From Gammaproteobacteria bacterium (GTDB taxonomy: Bacteria > Pseudomonadota > Gammaproteobacteria > Francisellales > CACEW01), in NCBI GenBank assembly GCA_028282045.1, contig JANQIS010000071.1, positions 1 to 6,099 on the forward strand: 6,099 nt of DNA. Reading direction: 5' to 3'. Of this stretch, positions 1-5,456 are shown piece by piece (the stretch's first letter is position 1; the number at the start of each line of letters is the position of its first letter). The position numbers and the translations under genes are program-made. Below the pieces are notes generated by a model that saw only the letters and a list, made by a program, of their open reading frames with translations, was not told where the DNA came from and ran no database searches.

Positions 1-1716
1 GAGTTCGACTTGCTTTGTTACTGGGCAATCGCCATCGCCCTGATTATTTTTGAATGGCTGTACCTGTATCGTCATAGTTACGCCTATCATGCCAGTACAG
101 GCTGGCAACTGTATAGTATCTGGGCTGCAAACCATCTGGGTGCAGGGCAGACAGACTTTTTAATGTCATATCGGCCTGGCTATATGCTCAATGTGCTATT
201 AGTACAGTGGTTCCATTTGTCTTTCTATGGCTTGCGTATGGCGATGGGGCTCCTATTGTTGTTAGCGACATTGTGTTTGTTGTGGGGATTGAGACGTTTA
301 GACTGGACGCGTGCTACTTTACCTTTAGGGTTGGCTATTACGCTGGCCTGCACAGGACATTTTACAGATTATCTCATCAACTATTATACCGTCGTGACAT
401 TGTTTCTCATGTTTGGTTTTGGTCTGTGGATGGCTTCTGAACGACAGATTAGGGTATGGCGACGTTATTGCTATGCTGTGTTGGCTGGTGCGGCAATCGC
501 CGTTGCGAGCTGGGGTAATTTCAGTGTTATTGTGGCAGGTATGATTGTCAGCATGTTACTTGCTATTTGCTCGGAACATCATCGTGCCGGCCTGGCTTTA
601 GCCGTTGCTTTTTACCTGGTGTTAGTGCTGCTGCTATGGGGGTATTTCGGTTGGTTTGGCGTATGGCATCAATACCAACAAGTCATGAGCGCTGCGGTAT
701 CGAATCATAAAATTGCTCAGCAAGGTTGGGGTAACGAACTGCTTGTACGCACGATCTATTTGTTTGGATATATCGGCATGATATTAGTAGGGCCTGCTAT
801 TGCTTTAGTTGTTTGGGCGGTGATCAAAGTGTCAAAAGCCACAGAGAAAGTATATTGGTTGCCGTTGCTTCTGTGGTTGATGCCTTTGGTGGTAATCGCA
901 TGCTGGGTTTTTGTTGGTTCAGGTAGTTATGAAGTTAATGCATTGTACTATGGCATTATCGTGTCGTCTGGTTTTTCTATTACATTACTATTGCTGTGGG
1001 GAGCGCAAGACTATGGTAATCGTGGACTAAAGCAGATTTGCTATTGCTTATTATCCTTGCTGATATTTTATTTGTGCCAACGAGCAAATTCGCAGAGTCA
1101 TTTTGGTCAAATGGCTTACCTTTATTTGGGGGTGGCATTTGTCTTGATTTTGCCGATAGTACTGCAGTTTGTGCGTGGACGTTGGTTACGTACTTTGGTG
1201 TTTTCTAACTTTTTGCTATTGGGTATTGTAGTGCCAGTGGTGGCCAATAGTTATATGGCCATTGATATGTCGCACTATGTTTTGGTAACGCATAACAATG
1301 TCATGGTAAAAAAACTCGGTATCTATGTGAATGAGCCTCAAGCACATATTTGGTATGTATTTAATAAACGCTACCGTCAATATCAATGCGGGTCAAAATA
1401 TTTTATTAGTTTTTATGACGCGCCAATGTTGTATTATCTCTCGGGTAGGGCCGCGCCTTTTAATCAATCCTGGTTAAGCAAAATGGATTTTTATCCCACT
1501 GATGTGGCCATCAATAGTGAGCGCGTTATTACTGCACTTAAGCAACACCGACACTGGTGTGTTGCCTATTCTGATTCAGTGCATGGTGATTTGGATCTGC
1601 ATAATATGACGTGGCTCAAAGCAGCTTACGATTTTGTTGACCGACATAGTGTCAAACGAATTAAGCTAGGCTATCAACCATTACGTCATAAGACCTACTG
1701 GCTTTATGTAAATTAG
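1..1716 (+). CDS. Polytopic membrane protein, possible GT-C type glycosyltransferase (5' partial)
   Basis: The frame is open from base 1 (GAG TTC GAC TTG...) to TAG at 1714-1716, so the start lies outside the window. The TTG at 10 has no visible ribosome binding site and is not taken as the start. About 570 residues are visible. Roughly the first 420 are very hydrophobic, with about ten or more likely membrane helices (for example around residues 75-95, 200-225, 250-275, 285-305 and 315-340). An YRPGYM segment sits in an early loop near residue 57. The last 140 or so residues are polar, with a stretch like DAPMLYYLSGRAAPF near residue 470. This layout, many helices then a soluble C-terminal domain, is that of GT-C enzymes that use lipid-linked sugars for envelope glycans. 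No clear catalytic Asp motif was recognised, so the function is an inference. An O-antigen or other surface-polymer membrane protein is equally possible. It converges on the cytochrome b561 gene with 7 bases between stops. Confidence 0.8.
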   Translation, partial: EFDLLCYWAIAIALIIFEWLYLYRHSYAYHASTGWQLYSIWAANHLGAGQTDFLMSYRPGYMLNVLLVQWFHLSFYGLRMAMGLLLLLATLCLLWGLRRLDWTRATLPLGLAITLACTGHFTDYLINYYTVVTLFLMFGFGLWMASERQIRVWRRYCYAVLAGAAIAVASWGNFSVIVAGMIVSMLLAICSEHHRAGLALAVAFYLVLVLLLWGYFGWFGVWHQYQQVMSAAVSNHKIAQQGWGNELLVRTIYLFGYIGMILVGPAIALVVWAVIKVSKATEKVYWLPLLLWLMPLVVIACWVFVGSGSYEVNALYYGIIVSSGFSITLLLLWGAQDYGNRGLKQICYCLLSLLIFYLCQRANSQSHFGQMAYLYLGVAFVLILPIVLQFVRGRWLRTLVFSNFLLLGIVVPVVANSYMAIDMSHYVLVTHNNVMVKKLGIYVNEPQAHIWYVFNKRYRQYQCGSKYFISFYDAPMLYYLSGRAAPFNQSWLSKMDFYPTDVAINSERVITALKQHRHWCVAYSDSVHGDLDLHNMTWLKAAYDFVDRHSVKRIKLGYQPLRHKTYWLYVN

Positions 1717-1723
1717 TTGATTA

Positions 1724-2245
1724 TTATAGCATACGTCTGAGAACACCGTCACGGCGTACAATATTGTGCCACAAGGCGCCGATGATATGTAGCACAATCA
1801 ATATAATCATAATCCAGGCGCAAACACTATGTACTCCACTGGCAATGGCGGCATTGTGTTTATTGTGTGCCAGCGGTAAGGCTACGTTAGCTAACCCCCA
1901 AAACGGTACTGGATAGCCGCTCCAAGAAGACATAAGCCAACCGGAAAACAGCATTGTAAAAATAGCCAGATAAAGGATTTTATGCAGGCTATGCGCGGCT
2001 GAAATCTGCTAGTGTGCAACCTGTTGATTATAGGGTGGTGTGCTGCCATAAGTCAGGCGCCAGAGTATGCGCACAATCATGAGTATAAGCAGAGTCATTG
2101 CCAATGATTTATGAATAAAAACAGCCGTTTGGAATTGGCTTGGTGTGAGCGAGTCGAAGCTTAGGCCCAGGCCAATCATAATCAGAATGCCGATGGCAAT
2201 AATCCAGTGTAAGCAACGGGTAATAACATCATATTTTTGTTGCAT
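1724..2245 (-). pseudogene. Cytochrome b561 (CybB family), interrupted by an in-frame amber codon
   Basis: The family consists of four-helix, di-haem b inner-membrane proteins thought to pass electrons between quinol and periplasmic or haem acceptors. Start ATG at 2245 has GGGAG upstream, spaced about 10 bases; a GTG at 2278 is less likely. Read through the stop, the frame gives 173 residues, the normal length for the family. H13 (in RCLHW), H45 (in FIHKSL), H139 (in GVHSV) and H153 (in IVLHI) match in position and spacing the four histidines known to bind haem in E. coli CybB. The family-typical GWLM segment and C-terminal RRDGVLRRML are intact. A TAG at 2011-2009 replaces codon 79, between AH and QISAAHSLHK, where relatives usually have Trp before the AAH segment; one base change from TGG would produce it. 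There is no other stop or frameshift. The stop leaves a 78-residue fragment with one or two helices. A recent nonsense mutation, a sequencing error or amber readthrough would all fit. Confidence 0.85.
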
Positions 2246-2283
2246 GGGCTTTAAGCTCCCACAGAATTGGCCAAACACTCATG

Positions 2284-2298
2284 ATGCTCATTGAGCAT
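2284..2298. promoter_or_regulatory. Operator-like palindrome in the cytochrome b561 leader
   Basis: ATGCTCA-T-TGAGCAT is a perfect inverted repeat with 7-base arms and a single central base. It lies just downstream of the predicted start site near 2302 and upstream of the ribosome binding site. A dimeric repressor bound here would block initiation or elongation. The regulator cannot be identified. Confidence 0.35.
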
Positions 2299-2308
2299 AG
2301 ACTCGGCC

Positions 2309-2337
2309 ACTATACAGTGATTTGCTACTAATTTAAA
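2309..2337 (-). promoter_or_regulatory. Sigma70-like promoter for the cytochrome b561 gene
   Basis: On the minus strand TTTAAA (2337-2332, 4 of 6 matches to TTGACA) is followed after 17 bases by TATAGT (2314-2309, 5 of 6 to TATAAT). Transcription would start near 2302, about 57 bases before the ATG at 2245. It is called from motif and position only. Confidence 0.45.
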
Positions 2338-2409
2338 GTGACATAAGCTTCAGAGGCTGTTCGTGCGTTAAATGCCCAAACGGTTAATTTCTTTTTCTAT
2401 TATCAAACC

Positions 2410-2433
2410 CTATGTAGCATGGGCGCTGCATAG
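2410..2433 (+). repeat. Hairpin within the repeat mosaic
   Basis: CTATGTAGC (2410-2418) pairs with GCTGCATAG (2425-2433) around the loop ATGGGC. The 9-pair stem contains one T-G wobble when read on the plus strand and a C-A mismatch on the minus strand, so an RNA form would be better on the plus strand. It sits inside the arms formed by modules C and A. Confidence 0.55.
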
Positions 2434-2544
2434 AAGCCCACGTGGAGGTGTTTACGGTGAGTTTGAAAAATAGAAAAGAAAGTTACGCCTCATCATGGCT
2501 GTGCTCTATATCGCAAACACGCTGTAAAGCCATCCATGGCCGCT

Positions 2545-2569
2545 CCGACTCGACATCCATGCGAGTCGG
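2545..2569. repeat. Strong hairpin downstream of hcp, possible transcription or mRNA 3' end
   Basis: CCGACTCG (2545-2552) and CGAGTCGG (2562-2569) are perfect 8-base arms around a 9-base loop. The structure begins about 43 bases after the hcp stop. No T run follows on the minus strand, so it is not a standard intrinsic terminator. It could stabilise the hcp mRNA 3' end or end transcription weakly. A smaller palindrome, GCCATCCATGGC at 2529-2540, follows on the minus strand and is succeeded by TTT. Confidence 0.5.
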
Positions 2570-2612
2570 GTTCGTTAATACAGAGCACAATCATTCAGGC
2601 AATAGCACTCGG

Positions 2613-3128
2613 TTAGCCTACAGTCCCTTGGGAAACGTCCCAGCTAAGACGACTTGGCGCCCCAGGGTTGTCACCAGCGTCGTGATCAATATAAGTTGCA
2701 TCAAGCTCGGTGAAATCCAAGGTGAGCGTTTCTATGGGTTTATTTGGCAGCGTTGCCGGTGGGTTGCTGGGTTTGTCTAATCGATTTTCGTCAACCTTAT
2801 AAGCAGCGATAATCACATTGCTCAATGTGTAGGATAAGTAAGTTTGTGGCGCGGTTTCACTGTTAGTGGTGAAAGAAACTGTGATGGTTGCAATAGGTTT
2901 ACCGGAGATAGCCGCTTTTAACAGTAACAATGATGCAACATCGATATATTTTTTTACAGTAAAGCGTCCTACTTGTGCCAGTGAGCCTTCCCGTGATGAT
3001 GTGTTACCCACGCGCGTGTGGATGTCACGACTAATATCAAAGTCGAGGCTTTCAAGTTGAATTTGTTGGTTGAAGCCATCAGTAGATACAGATCCAGGAA
3101 TGGATGAAATTTGCATGTAAATGCTCAT
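2613..3128 (-). CDS. hcp: Type VI secretion tube protein Hcp (TssD)
   Basis: Hcp forms hexameric rings that stack into the inner tube of the T6SS, are propelled out on sheath contraction, and can carry effectors in the lumen. The 171-residue product has the usual length and the Hcp pattern: an N-terminal strand MSIYMQISSIPG (1-12), FDISRDI (30-36), REGSLAQVGRFTVKKYIDVAS (46-66, followed by a helix), the strand segment TYLSYTLSNVIIAAY (96-110), then PIETLTLDFTELDATY (131-146) and a C-terminal LSWDV. There is no signal peptide, as expected for a tube subunit. Start ATG at 3128 has GGGAG 9 bases upstream; stop TAA. No C-terminal effector domain is fused, so this is a plain structural Hcp. It is the last gene of the tss block, 298 bases beyond tssC, with its own promoter-like sequence. 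This fits the common finding that Hcp is needed in greater amount than sheath regulators. Confidence 0.94.
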   Translation of the reverse strand: MSIYMQISSIPGSVSTDGFNQQIQLESLDFDISRDIHTRVGNTSSREGSLAQVGRFTVKKYIDVASLLLLKAAISGKPIATITVSFTTNSETAPQTYLSYTLSNVIIAAYKVDENRLDKPSNPPATLPNKPIETLTLDFTELDATYIDHDAGDNPGAPSRLSWDVSQGTVG

Positions 3129-3191
3129 AAATACAATCTCCCAATTTGAGAATAAAACATAAGATTCTTCATAACACCCTAAGGATGTATG

Positions 3192-3211
3192 GCGAGCCTT
3201 GCTTGGCTTGC
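3192..3211 (-). other. Small imperfect hairpin in the hcp leader
   Basis: On the minus strand GCAAGCC (3211-3205) and GGCTCGC (3198-3192) pair at six of seven positions around AAGCAA. It would lie in the untranslated leader between the predicted start near 3226 and the ribosome binding site, where it could affect mRNA stability or small-RNA control. This is weak evidence from base pairing alone. Confidence 0.25.
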
Positions 3212-3232
3212 TGTGCTAAGAACACATTGAAC

Positions 3233-3262
3233 ACTATATCATCTAAAATAGTAATAGTTCAA
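3233..3262 (-). promoter_or_regulatory. Sigma70-like promoter for hcp
   Basis: On the minus strand TTGAAC (3262-3257, 4 of 6 matches) is followed after 18 bases by TATAGT (3238-3233, 5 of 6). Transcription would start near 3226, giving a leader of about 98 bases before the hcp ATG. It implies hcp can be expressed independently of tssA-B-C. Confidence 0.5.
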
Positions 3263-3274
3263 CCTAATTTGTCG

Positions 3275-3290
3275 TTTTTTTAATTAAAAA
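3275..3290. promoter_or_regulatory. A/T palindrome upstream of the hcp promoter (UP-element or silencer-like)
   Basis: A T run leads into TTTTTAATTAAAAA (3277-3290), a perfect 14-base palindrome of only A and T, 14 bases upstream of the predicted -35 box. This is near where an UP element helps RNA polymerase bind. Such tracts are also typical targets of nucleoid silencers. The function is inferred from composition and position. Confidence 0.35.
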
Positions 3291-3387
3291 TGAGTGTTAA
3301 AATTAAAATATTGCGGTATAAGAAGGCTTTTGTTAGTCCGGAAATGTCATCAAAACGAATCAGGGCTAAGCTGTATTAGAAGACATT

Positions 3388-3413
3388 TGCCATCGCCCGT
3401 TGTGACGATGGCA
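3388..3413 (-). terminator. Hairpin after tssC, possible attenuator or partial terminator
   Basis: TGCCATCG (3388-3395) and CGATGGCA (3406-3413) are perfect 8-base arms around a 10-base loop, beginning 13 bases after the tssC stop codon. On the minus strand it is followed by AAATGTCTTC, not a T run, so termination would be inefficient or factor-dependent. It could also protect the tssABC mRNA 3' end. The rest of the 298-base gap before hcp holds the hcp promoter and leader and no gene. Confidence 0.4.
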
Positions 3414-3426
3414 TCATGTGCTTTGA

Positions 3427-4917
3427 TTATTTGCGTTTTGGAATTCTGGCTACTAGGCGCATTGAAGCTGTCAGCTCCTCAAATTGCAGCCAAGGGCGCA
3501 AGTGTGCCACGGCATTGTATGAGCCGGGTTGGCCAGGAATTTCCTCCACACTGATATGAGCATCAGCCAGAGGAAATTTAGCCTTTTGCTTCTGATTTGC
3601 ATCTTCGCTGGCATTAACGTAGTTGGCGATCCAGCGATTAAGCCAGTTTTCACATTCTTGCACTTCCATAAAAGAACCGATTTTGTCGCGTGCCATGACT
3701 TTAAGGTAATGGGCAAAGCGGCTTGAAGCCATAATATAGGGCAAGCGTGCTGAGATGGCGGCATTATCATTGGCTTGTGGGCGGTCGTATTTCTTAGGCT
3801 TTTGTGTGGTTTGACCACCAAAGAAAACGGCATAATCAGTGTTTTTGTAATGACACAGCGGTAAGAAGCCTAATTTGCTTAATTCTGCTTCACGTCGATC
3901 TGTGATGGCAATTTCCGTCGGGCATTGTGAATCGACATCACCTTCATCAGTTTTAAAAACATGTAATGGTAAGTCATCCACTTTGCCGCCACCTTCGGCG
4001 CCGCGGATTGCTGTAGCCCAACCATGTTGCGCAAATGCATCAGTAATGCGTGTGCCCATCACATAAGCTGCATTCATCCAGCAGTAATCGGCATGGTCAA
4101 GTTGGGCAGTGGTTTTACCGGTTTGCTTTTTTGTTTCTTCAAAGTTGAAGCTATCTATGGGATTGGTCGTTTCACCATAGGGCAACCTTGCCAAGACTCT
4201 TGGCATAGTGAGGGTGATAAAACGTGAATCTTCGCTGTCGCGAAAGCTTTTCCATTTGGCGTATTCAACGCTGTCAAAGATTTTAGCAAGGTCACGCGGA
4301 CGTGATAACTCTGACCAGGAATCAAAGCCCATAATGCTAGAGTCAGCCGCTGAAATAAATGGGCAGAATCCGGCCGCAGCAACATTAGAAATTTTGCTGA
4401 GCATGCTCAGGTCATTGGGGTGGTTGCCAAAGCCGTAGTCACCAATCAGGGCACTGTAAGGCTCACCGCCAGGTGTGCCAAATTCACTTTCATAAACCTT
4501 TCTAAATAACTGGCTTTGATCAAACTCGACTGCTTTGTCCAGGTCTTTAAAGAGCTCGTTCTTCTTGGCATTGAAAACACGAATTTTTAAGGATTCGCCA
4601 GTTTCTGAATTGGTAACCAAATAATACAGCCCACGCCAGGAGCCTTCCAATTTCTTAAGCTTCTCATGGTGGTAAATCTTAGCCAGTTGTTTGGACATGG
4701 CCTCATCAATACTGTTAATCGCATTGTTAATCGTGTTTACCAGGCTGCGGTCCCATTTGACTGTGCCGTCCATGGCGCGTTCTGTAAGTGCCTTTAGTAA
4801 GTCTTCTGTTTGGGAGCGTTCTGTTTGCTTGGTGGCTGCGATAGCCTGCTCTAATAAGTTTTCATCCTCGAGTAGATTAGATTCGAGTCTTGTTTCACTT
4901 TGTGTTTGAGTATTCAT
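3427..4917 (-). CDS. tssC: Type VI secretion contractile sheath large subunit TssC (VipB/EvpB family)
   Basis: TssC co-assembles with TssB into the cytoplasmic sheath whose contraction drives the Hcp tube through the envelope; ClpV later disassembles it. The 496-residue product is full length for the family. Recognisable blocks in order: EGSWRGLYYLV (91-101), GEPYSALIGDY (151-161), a strand-rich sheath core with PRVLARLPYG (239-248), RLPYIMASSRFAHYLK (391-406), and LRPWLQFEELTASMRLV (473-489) near the C terminus. The first 80 residues are polar and helical, as usual. Start ATG at 4917 has AGGAG 8 bases upstream, and that site overlaps the tssB stop codon (TAGGAG), so translation of the two subunits is probably linked, suiting their 1:1 use in the sheath. 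No frameshift or stop is seen. The order tssA-tssB-tssC-hcp supports the assignment. Confidence 0.98.
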   Translation of the reverse strand: MNTQTQSETRLESNLLEDENLLEQAIAATKQTERSQTEDLLKALTERAMDGTVKWDRSLVNTINNAINSIDEAMSKQLAKIYHHEKLKKLEGSWRGLYYLVTNSETGESLKIRVFNAKKNELFKDLDKAVEFDQSQLFRKVYESEFGTPGGEPYSALIGDYGFGNHPNDLSMLSKISNVAAAGFCPFISAADSSIMGFDSWSELSRPRDLAKIFDSVEYAKWKSFRDSEDSRFITLTMPRVLARLPYGETTNPIDSFNFEETKKQTGKTTAQLDHADYCWMNAAYVMGTRITDAFAQHGWATAIRGAEGGGKVDDLPLHVFKTDEGDVDSQCPTEIAITDRREAELSKLGFLPLCHYKNTDYAVFFGGQTTQKPKKYDRPQANDNAAISARLPYIMASSRFAHYLKVMARDKIGSFMEVQECENWLNRWIANYVNASEDANQKQKAKFPLADAHISVEEIPGQPGSYNAVAHLRPWLQFEELTASMRLVARIPKRK

Positions 4918-4925
4918 ATAAACAA

Positions 4926-4930
4926 CTCCT
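4926..4930 (-). promoter_or_regulatory. tssC ribosome binding site overlapping the tssB stop codon
   Basis: The minus-strand sequence TAGGAGTTGTTTATATG contains the tssB stop (TAG), the AGGAG site and the tssC ATG. A ribosome ending on tssB would sit on the tssC initiation region, favouring coupled translation. Confidence 0.7.
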
Positions 4931-5432
4931 ATTTGTCTGTATCAAGGCCAAGATCTTTGGCAAGGCTTTGCAATTTTTCCGGGCTTTGTAGGGCTTGTTC
5001 TAAAATGGCTTCTAACTCGTCGGAGCGATCCGATTTTGACAATAGGTCACGTAATTTGTCGCGTGCTGCTTTGAGCTCTTTTAATGCCGGTACTTGTTCA
5101 ACAATGTTTTCAGGCTCGAAGTCAGCCATTGATTTGAAGGTCAGATTAAGTGCCATTTCGCTATTGTCTTCAGACAGAGCATTTTCGACGCGTAAATTCA
5201 ATCCGGCATTTTGGCGTGCCATGACATCATCAAAGTTATCACGATCGATTTGCACAAATTTACGTTCTTTTAAAGGCTTAAGCTTTTCTGTCGGGTCGCC
5301 AGAGAAGTCGCCAAGCACGCCGACGACAAACGGCAGTTCTTTTTCAATCACAGCGCCTTCAGTTTCCACTTCATACTTGATATGAACGCGAGGCTTCCTG
5401 ACTCTTTCTAGCTTATCGTTAATACTAGCCAT
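4929..5432 (-). CDS. tssB: Type VI secretion contractile sheath small subunit TssB (VipA family)
   Basis: TssB is the partner of TssC in the contractile sheath. The 167-residue product has normal length and carries the family's conserved blocks: LPFVVGVLGDFSG (33-45), KPLKERKFVQIDRDNFDDVM (52-71), LNLTFKSMADFEPENIVEQV (95-114), and a charged C-terminal helical region (about 115-165) of the type that braces the TssB-TssC interface. Start ATG at 5432 is preceded by AGGAG with a 7-base spacer; stop TAG. It lies 24 bases after tssA and 11 bases before tssC in one run of genes on the minus strand, so a single transcript is likely. Nothing unusual was seen. Confidence 0.97.
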   Translation of the reverse strand: MASINDKLERVRKPRVHIKYEVETEGAVIEKELPFVVGVLGDFSGDPTEKLKPLKERKFVQIDRDNFDDVMARQNAGLNLRVENALSEDNSEMALNLTFKSMADFEPENIVEQVPALKELKAARDKLRDLLSKSDRSDELEAILEQALQSPEKLQSLAKDLGLDTDK

Positions 5433-5456
5433 ATGATTTCTCCTGTTTTGTATGGG

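Larger units (their letters stand above)
2386..2591. repeat. Mosaic of alternating inverted repeat modules in the hcp-cytochrome intergenic region
   Basis: The gene-free stretch 2279-2612 is largely filled by this element; 2338-2385 shows nothing clear. Four related modules alternate in strand: C (minus, 2408 to 2386, GTTTGATAATAGAAA...), A (plus, 2443-2482, TGGAGGTGTTTACGG...GTTTGAAAAATAGAAA), B (minus, 2536 to 2497, TGGATGGCTTTACAG...GTTTGCGATATAGAG) and D (plus, 2571-2590, GTTCGTTAATACAGAGCACA). By hand, A and B agree at 23 of their first 32 positions. C and A together form near-perfect inverted arms (2388-2408 against 2461-2481, two single-base indels). B and D end in an inverted repeat, TGTGCTCTATAT (2500-2511) against ATACAGAGCACA (2578-2589), with one mismatch. 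CATCCATG occurs twice, at 2531-2538 and 2554-2561. Open frames through it look like by-products. The design suggests a dispersed intergenic repeat family; copies elsewhere cannot be seen from this window. Confidence 0.7.

Noticed and set aside
10..12. TTG as start codon of the left membrane protein
   Set aside because: The frame is open to base 1 and no ribosome binding site precedes it; the gene is simply cut by the window edge.
2276..2278. GTG at 2278 as the cytochrome b561 start
   Set aside because: The ATG at 2245 has a GGGAG site and gives the family's normal N terminus, with the first haem histidine at position 13.
2500..2589. Integron attC-like folded site
   Set aside because: The folded shape is suggestive, but the conserved core sites RYYYAAC and GTTRRRY were not found at the ends and no integrase or cassette is nearby.
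2442..2780. Open frame of 112 codons on the plus strand
   Set aside because: It runs through the repeat mosaic and then antisense across the 3' end of hcp, and resembles no known protein. It is most likely a by-product of repeat sequence.
3190..3205. TGGC...TTGC resembling a sigma54 promoter near hcp
   Set aside because: It lies on the plus strand, opposite to hcp, and the GG-to-GC distance is about two bases too short.
3471..3833. 120-codon minus-strand frame inside tssC
   Set aside because: It is in another frame of tssC, whose own frame matches the family throughout.
4900..5385. 161-codon plus-strand frame opposite tssB
   Set aside because: It lies almost wholly antisense to the clearly conserved tssB, is Ser/Arg-rich and has no recognisable domain.
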